Shown here: positions 7,214 through 11,371 of the stretch, in pieces
Position numbering within the stretch: position 1 is the stretch's first letter
Layout: each line of letters opens with the position of its first letter
Assembly: GCA_964364855.1 (NCBI GenBank)
Contig: CAYINU010000063.1
Span: 1 to 11,371, forward strand
Reading direction: 5' to 3'
Origin: CAYINU01 sp964364855
Lineage (GTDB): Bacteria > Margulisbacteria > Marinamargulisbacteria > CAYINU01
Length of the DNA: 11,371 nt
Translations under genes and position numbers: made by a program
The notes under the pieces: model-generated
The model's input: only the letters and a program-made list of their open reading frames with translations
What the model was told of the DNA's origin: nothing
The model's database searches: none

Positions 7214-8027
7214 TGCGCTAGGAATTGGGGTTTTTGACGGTGTACATTTGGGCCATCAGGAGATCATGGATCTGTGTGACGGTATTCTGACCTTTTATCC
7301 ACACCCGGATGCGGTGCTTAAAAAACGCGATGCCATCCCCCGGCTTACCACCCGTCGCGAGCTGCGCTTTTTTATTCAAACGGTGATCACCCTCAAATTT
7401 ACCCCTGCCATCGCGGCGATGTCCCCGGACCAATTTTTAGACGACGTGATTGCCCGGCACATTGCCCCCCGAACCATTGTGGTAGGCTACGATTTTCGGT
7501 TTGGTCACAAAAAAAGGGGTAATATCCATACCCTGATTGATTGGGCGGGGCGTCACGGTGTTCGGGTGCTGGAGGTTCCGCCGTTTTACCGCAACGCACA
7601 GCCGGTCAAAAGCGACTCCATTCGCCAAAAATTCCAAGACGACCGTTTTAACGAAGCGGTGCTTGATCTGGGTCACCCTTATGTGGTCATCGGCAAGGTC
7701 GTCCAAGGCGAGGGAAGGGGGCGGAAATTGGGATTTCCCACCGCTAACCTAAAAGTCCCTGCTGAAAAGCTCTTGCCTCGCGATGGCGTGTACAAAGGCT
7801 ATGTGTTACGCCATGGAAAAAAATGGCCTGCCTTGATTTCGATCGGTAATCAGCCTACCTTTGGCGGGCGGGTACCGGTGTGTGAGGTCTACATCCGGGG
7901 CTGGACGGAGAATCTGTATGGGTCTTACTTGACCGCCTGCATCCAGCGCAAGGTTCGCGACCAGCAAAAATTTCCCTCTGTTTCCGCGCTCAAAGCGCAG
8001 ATTGAAGTGGATGTAACCTGCCTATAG
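7167..8027 (+). CDS. ribF: Bifunctional riboflavin kinase / FMN adenylyltransferase RibF
   Basis: RibF converts riboflavin to FMN (C-terminal kinase) and FMN to FAD (N-terminal nucleotidyltransferase). The open frame extends upstream to 6936 inside truB, but homology begins just before GVFDGVHLGH (21-30), so ATG 7167 is the best start (286 residues). Visible elements are the GxHxGH adenylyltransferase motif, YPHP (44-47), VVGYDFRFG (106-113), SIR (151-153), the kinase loop KLGFPTANL (187-195), SIGNQPTFGG (225-234) and the probable catalytic Glu in CEVY (E240). The N-terminal domain is compact. Only about 12 residues separate GHQ from YPHP, against about 26 in E. coli, and the stretch before MSPDQF is also shortened. 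No frameshift is evident. It is the last gene of the operon, with its stop interlocked with that of fliJ on the opposite strand. Confidence 0.92.
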   Translation: MTVPISLSGLPSTPVDALGIGVFDGVHLGHQEIMDLCDGILTFYPHPDAVLKKRDAIPRLTTRRELRFFIQTVITLKFTPAIAAMSPDQFLDDVIARHIAPRTIVVGYDFRFGHKKRGNIHTLIDWAGRHGVRVLEVPPFYRNAQPVKSDSIRQKFQDDRFNEAVLDLGHPYVVIGKVVQGEGRGRKLGFPTANLKVPAEKLLPRDGVYKGYVLRHGKKWPALISIGNQPTFGGRVPVCEVYIRGWTENLYGSYLTACIQRKVRDQQKFPSVSALKAQIEVDVTCL

Positions 8028-8501
8028 GTCCTTTGGCTTTCTGGCAAAGCGAGACTGTGTCATATCATCGAGTCTTTTGATATCTTCACGGGCCATCACA
8101 CGACGCCAGGCCACTTTTTTTTTATCTTTATCGGTCTCCATAACCTGCTTTTTTTGGTTGGCAGCGACCAGTTTTTTTCGCTCGTCGTTGCGCTGTTCCT
8201 CGGCTTCGACGCGTTTTTTTTCCTGAGCGACGACTTGTTCTTTTACGACATCCAGATGCGATTTGCGTCGCATGATTTCAGAAAAGTCCGTGATGGTCTT
8301 CCCAGTATCCAATATCCCACGCAGCTCGGTAAATTTTTCACTCTGAAAATCTTTGATTTCCATTTCCTTTTTCTGTTCGACAGTCAGGTGTTTCTGGGCC
8401 TTGCTCAGTCGTTCTTCTTGTTGCTTTTGTCGGATTTCTCGTACTTTCAAAACGGTTTCGAGGTTGTATTTGAAGCTTTTGCTTTTTTGGGGTTTCTTCA
8501 T
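8022..8501 (-). CDS. fliJ: Flagellar export protein FliJ
   Basis: FliJ is a coiled-coil stalk-like protein that works with the FliI ATPase and the export gate of the flagellar type III secretion apparatus. The 159 residues are almost entirely charged alpha-helix rich in Lys, Glu and Gln, with no hydrophobic segment. FKYNLETVLKVREIRQKQQEE near the N-terminus is the family's recognisable start. Sequence similarity in this family is weak, so the assignment leans on size, coiled-coil character and position directly after fliI. Its ATG overlaps the fliI stop by 4 bases. The Lys-rich codons create A-runs on the coding strand (T-runs on the plus strand), which are not terminators. Confidence 0.85.
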   Translation of the reverse strand: MKKPQKSKSFKYNLETVLKVREIRQKQQEERLSKAQKHLTVEQKKEMEIKDFQSEKFTELRGILDTGKTITDFSEIMRRKSHLDVVKEQVVAQEKKRVEAEEQRNDERKKLVAANQKKQVMETDKDKKKVAWRRVMAREDIKRLDDMTQSRFARKPKDL

Positions 8502-9799
8502 TTCGGAAACAGCTGAATCAATTGCTGCACGGTTTGGTTAAACGGTACATTTTCATAGGTCCCCTGCCGCAAGAACTGATTAATGGCGTCAATTTTATCA
8601 ATGGCAAAATCAATTTTGGGGTTCGATCCTTTTTCGTAGGCGCCGATGTTGACCAAGTCTTCGGCTTCCTCATAACGTGCCAGCACTTCACGCAAGGTCC
8701 CCGCTGCTTTTCGTTGGTCCGGTGTCGTGACGTTAGGGAACAAGCGGCTCACGCTACGGGACACTTCGATGCAAGGGTAGTGATTTCGTGCGGCCAGATC
8801 ACGGCTCAAAATAATATGCCCGTCCAAGATGCCCCGGACGGCGTCAGAGATGGGTTCTTCGGTGTCATCACCTTCGACTAGAACGGTGTAAATGGCGGTG
8901 ATACTGCCTTTGTCAGATGTGCCCGCCCGTTCCATCAGCCTCGGCATCATGGCAAAAACAGAGGGCGTGAAGCCTTTGGTTGTGGGAGGTTCGCCGGTAG
9001 CCAGTCCGATTTCACGCTGTGCTAGCGCAAAACGGGTTACGGAGTCCATCATAAATAAAACGTTTTTGCCTTGATCACGAAAGTACTCGGCAACGGCCGT
9101 ACCCAATAGCGCGCCTTTCAGGCGGATGAGCGGTGGGTTGTCAGATGTTGCGGCAATGACGACGGAGCGGCGCAAGCCCTCTTCGCCCAAGGACTCTTCG
9201 ATAAAATCTTTTACCTCACGGCCCCGTTCTCCTACCAGTGTAATAACGTTGATATCCGCCTCGGTGTTTCGGGCAATCATCCCCATCAACGTGCTCTTGC
9301 CCACACCTGAACCGGCGAAGATCCCAATCCGTTGGCCTTTCCCCAGAGTAAGCACGCCGTCGATGGCTTTTACACCCAGGTGCAGGGCTTCGGTAATGCG
9401 GGGACGGGAAATGGGGTCGGGTGGATCACGGTCGATGGTGTAGTATTGCTCGATATCCACAGGCCCTTTGTGATCGATCGGCTCACCCAATCCACTGATG
9501 ACCCGACCCAGCAGGCTGGGACCTACGCCCACGCGGATCGGAACACCGGTCGCAAATATTTTGGCTCCCGGCCGGATGCCGCTCAAGGGACCCAGTGGCA
9601 TTAGAAGCACTTTTTCTTCTTTGAAGCCGACCACTTCGCCCAAGACAAACGAATTGTCGAATTCGATTTTGCAGATTTCGCCGATGGACACGCCCTGAAC
9701 CTGTGCCTCCACGATCAGCCCGACAACCTGAGTGACCTTGCCGACGATCTTGATCATGTCGGCTTTTTCGATGGCTTTGAGGTAATACTGGAGATTCAT
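8498..9799 (-). CDS. fliI: Flagellum-specific ATP synthase/ATPase FliI
   Basis: FliI is the hexameric ATPase of the flagellar type III export apparatus, related to F1 beta, and it unfolds and delivers export substrates. The protein is 433 residues, the normal length. Landmarks are the beta-barrel N-domain (about 15-90), Walker A GSGVGKST (163-170), GERGREV (190-196) with catalytic E191, Walker B VLFMMD with D252, and the conserved GEPPTTKGFTPSVF and VLVEGDDTEEPISD. The family includes virulence ATPases (SctN/YscN), but FliH and FliJ on either side favour a flagellar role. The start lies 3 bases after the fliH stop, with only a weak purine run (AGGG) directly beside the ATG. Confidence 0.97.
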   Translation of the reverse strand: MNLQYYLKAIEKADMIKIVGKVTQVVGLIVEAQVQGVSIGEICKIEFDNSFVLGEVVGFKEEKVLLMPLGPLSGIRPGAKIFATGVPIRVGVGPSLLGRVISGLGEPIDHKGPVDIEQYYTIDRDPPDPISRPRITEALHLGVKAIDGVLTLGKGQRIGIFAGSGVGKSTLMGMIARNTEADINVITLVGERGREVKDFIEESLGEEGLRRSVVIAATSDNPPLIRLKGALLGTAVAEYFRDQGKNVLFMMDSVTRFALAQREIGLATGEPPTTKGFTPSVFAMMPRLMERAGTSDKGSITAIYTVLVEGDDTEEPISDAVRGILDGHIILSRDLAARNHYPCIEVSRSVSRLFPNVTTPDQRKAAGTLREVLARYEEAEDLVNIGAYEKGSNPKIDFAIDKIDAINQFLRQGTYENVPFNQTVQQLIQLFPK

Positions 9800-9802
9800 A
9801 CC

Positions 9803-10618
9803 CTACAAGGCGTCGGCTGTATCGCCACTGGCCTCGAGCTCATCTTGCGCTTTTCCCAGCGCCCGCTTGATGTTTTCAAGTTTGGTGGTCACAGTTGCGT
9901 CGATAAAGCCCATTTTGGTTTCCACGATACAGCCACCAGAATCCACGCTATTGTCAGCCTCAAAAGCCAAACGCTTGATGTCGCGCATATATTGTTGGAG
10001 GCGTTCGCGGGTGGTTTCCATATAAGAAATGTCTTGCGGGTTTACGTGGACGATAACCTCATCCCGGTTGGTGGCTTTTTCGATGGCCTCGGACACGATA
10101 TTGGCCGTGACGGCGGGATTGAGCGAGATTTCGCTGCGTAGAATTTGCTCGGCGATTTTGATGGCCAGTTGCAAAATTTCACGCTGTGCGGCGCGAATAA
10201 CCTCTCGTTTTTCTTCGGACAAACCGGCAATTTCGCTGAGTAGTTCTTCAGATTGGCTTTTTAGTGTGGCCTCGGCATCTGCACGCCCCTGGGCAAATCC
10301 GTCTTCATAGGCCCTGCGAAGCACCGCTTCTTTTTCGGTAGCCACGGCCTGCTGGACCTGTTGGGCGACCCATTGCGGATCTAAGCTTGGCTCTTGATGC
10401 GGACTGCTTTCCTCGGTAGGCCCCGGAAGGGGAGCCGGTTCGTACTTCGGAACGGGGGGTGCTGCATGTCTTGCTGTTTTGACTTCTGCGAGTACGGTTT
10501 TTTGCGACATGGGGCGGTTTCGTAATACCGCAGTCGATAGCCCAAGGTCATGGGGCACCGACAAAAACGGAGCGGCAAATGTAGTGCTCGGCTTTGATTT
10601 GCGCTTTATTACCGTCAT
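9803..10618 (-). CDS. fliH: Flagellar assembly protein FliH (FliI regulator)
   Basis: FliH dimerises, binds and restrains FliI, and tethers it to the C-ring and export gate. The protein has 271 residues. The N-terminal 100 are Pro-rich and probably disordered. A helical segment with a GxxxG step (YEDGFAQGRADAEA, 104-117) follows, which is characteristic of FliH. The C-terminal domain carries IKIAEQILRSEI, VIVHVNPQD and the SGGCIVETKMGFIDATV signature (228-243), shared with the V/F-ATPase E/b-delta family. The N-terminal Trp residues that contact the C-ring in Salmonella are not seen here. ATG 10618 is preferred because a -10 element lies 7 bases upstream; M37 is an alternative without ribosome-site support. 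It is the first gene of fliHIJ and is divergent from lgt. Confidence 0.93.
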   Translation of the reverse strand: MTVIKRKSKPSTTFAAPFLSVPHDLGLSTAVLRNRPMSQKTVLAEVKTARHAAPPVPKYEPAPLPGPTEESSPHQEPSLDPQWVAQQVQQAVATEKEAVLRRAYEDGFAQGRADAEATLKSQSEELLSEIAGLSEEKREVIRAAQREILQLAIKIAEQILRSEISLNPAVTANIVSEAIEKATNRDEVIVHVNPQDISYMETTRERLQQYMRDIKRLAFEADNSVDSGGCIVETKMGFIDATVTTKLENIKRALGKAQDELEASGDTADAL

Positions 10619-10625
10619 GGCGCGT

Positions 10626-10634
10626 ATTATACCA
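10626..10634 (-). promoter_or_regulatory. Predicted fliHIJ promoter, extended -10, leaderless or nearly so
   Basis: On the minus strand, TGGTATAAT is a perfect TATAAT (10631-10626) with the extended TGn element (10634-10632). The hexamer ends 7 bases before the fliH ATG at 10618, so transcription should start on the A or one base before it. No convincing -35 is found 17 bases upstream, as expected for an extended -10 promoter. The form is housekeeping-type rather than sigma28 or sigma54. Confidence 0.6.
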
Positions 10635-10649
10635 ACCTTTTCTTTCCCC

Positions 10650-10658
10650 TGCTACAAT
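10650..10658 (+). promoter_or_regulatory. Predicted lgt promoter, extended -10, leaderless
   Basis: TGCTACAAT combines TACAAT (10653-10658, 5 of 6 to the -10) with an extended TGn (10650-10652). Six bases follow before the lgt ATG at 10665, placing the predicted transcription start on the A of the ATG. No Shine-Dalgarno precedes lgt. The -35 windows of this promoter and the fliH promoter each overlap the other's -10, so the two probably compete for polymerase. Confidence 0.55.
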
Positions 10659-10664
10659 TGTCAT

Positions 10665-11371
10665 ATGTTGCGTTTTCCTGACTTAAATCCGATTGCGTTT
10701 TCCACCGGCCCGTTTCAAGTGCGCTGGTACGGATTGATGTATTTGTTCGGCATTGGAGGCGCGATTTTGTTGCTCAAACGACCTCTGAAACGGCGCCTGG
10801 GACTTACCGGCGACCAGATCATGACGCTGGTAACGGTGCTGCTGGTGGGCATCATTTTGGGGGGGCGTCTGGGGTACATTTTATTTTATGACTTGGCCTA
10901 CTACCTGGGCCATCCGCTGGAAATATGGGCGTATTGGCGTGGCGGGATGTCCTATCATGGCGGTGCATTGGGCTGCGTATTGGCCTTGCTATGGTTTTCG
11001 CGGTCCCATCGGGTGCCGTTACTCCCGCTTTTGGACTACTTGGCCATGGGGTCTACGTTGGGGTTGGCGTTGGGACGCATCGGTAATTTTATAAATGGAG
11101 AGCTATATGGGCGCATCACACGGGTTTCCTGGGGGATGGTTTTTCCGACGGGAGGACCCTTGCCTCGGCACCCTTCCCAATTGTATGAGGCCGTTTTGGA
11201 AGGGCCGATACTCTTTTTGTGCCTGTGGATGGCACATCGTTGGGGCCGGCTTAAAGACGGCCAAGTGTTTGCCCTGTACCTGGTCCTCTATGGCACATTC
11301 CGGTTTTTCCTGGAATTTTTCCGCGAACCCGATCTGCAATTGGGCTATTTTTGGGGTGTGGCCACCATGGG
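10665..11371 (+). CDS. lgt: Prolipoprotein diacylglyceryl transferase Lgt (cut by right edge)
   Basis: Lgt is an inner-membrane enzyme that transfers diacylglycerol from phosphatidylglycerol to the lipobox cysteine of prolipoproteins, the first step of lipoprotein maturation. The first 235 codons are present. Several hydrophobic membrane segments are visible (for example about 22-37, 52-75, 100-112, 181-191 and 200-215). Family motifs are GGRLGY (66-71), GMSYHGGALG (94-103), the signature GRIGNFINGELYGR (137-150), RHPSQLYEA (168-176) and FLEFFREPD (215-223). Most of the enzyme is therefore included; only the last membrane segment and tail are missing. The start ATG has no Shine-Dalgarno and follows a -10 element by 6 bases. 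It is transcribed away from fliHIJ. Confidence 0.96.
   Translation, partial: MLRFPDLNPIAFSTGPFQVRWYGLMYLFGIGGAILLLKRPLKRRLGLTGDQIMTLVTVLLVGIILGGRLGYILFYDLAYYLGHPLEIWAYWRGGMSYHGGALGCVLALLWFSRSHRVPLLPLLDYLAMGSTLGLALGRIGNFINGELYGRITRVSWGMVFPTGGPLPRHPSQLYEAVLEGPILFLCLWMAHRWGRLKDGQVFALYLVLYGTFRFFLEFFREPDLQLGYFWGVATM

Noticed and set aside
8031..8049. CTTTG...CAAAG inverted repeat after ribF as a possible terminator
   Set aside because: The stem is only 5 bp, AT-rich, lies inside fliJ and is not followed by a T-tract on the plus strand.
8115..8225. T-runs on the plus strand after ribF as terminators
   Set aside because: They are the complement of Lys codons in fliJ and have no adjacent GC-rich hairpin.

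Overview
The window is a gene-dense chromosomal segment of a flagellated bacterium and contains only core genes. There are ten protein genes, two of them cut by the window edges, and no RNA genes, mobile elements, CRISPR arrays or long repeats were seen. No gap exceeds about 130 bases. Base composition is moderate, roughly half G+C. Lgt (lipoprotein maturation) and FliH/FliI/FliJ (flagellar export) fit an ordinary motile bacterium. The gene order nusA-infB-rbfA-nrnA-truB-ribF occurs in several Gram-negative and candidate phyla, and I cannot place the organism to phylum from sequence alone.

Layout. On the minus strand, 1-1966 holds the N-terminal 655 residues of the DNA polymerase III alpha subunit (dnaE). 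A 130-base divergent control region (1967-2096) follows. On the plus strand, 2097-8027 is one compact six-gene operon: nusA, infB, rbfA, nrnA, truB and ribF. Its genes overlap or lie 6 bases apart. It covers transcription elongation/termination, translation initiation, ribosome maturation, nanoRNA turnover, tRNA pseudouridylation and FMN/FAD synthesis. On the minus strand, 10618-8022 is the short fliH-fliI-fliJ operon, which meets ribF tail to tail with the two stop codons interlocked. A 46-base divergent region (10619-10664) then separates fliH from lgt, which runs off the right edge on the plus strand.

The most interesting signal is in the two small intergenic regions. At three transcription-unit starts (dnaE, fliH, lgt) a good -10 element ends 6 or 7 bases before the start codon and there is no Shine-Dalgarno sequence. 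This predicts transcription starting on or one base before the ATG, that is, leaderless mRNAs. The fourth start, nusA, is the opposite. It has a predicted leader of about 57 bases with a perfect intrinsic-terminator hairpin and T-tract, followed directly by a GGGGG Shine-Dalgarno. That Shine-Dalgarno could pair alternatively with the 3' arm of the terminator. Because NusA itself promotes hairpin pausing and termination, this looks like an autoregulatory attenuator.

Secondary observations are a PHP domain in DnaE that has lost several expected metal ligands, NusA KH loops that lack their usual basic residues, and a shortened FAD-synthetase domain in RibF.
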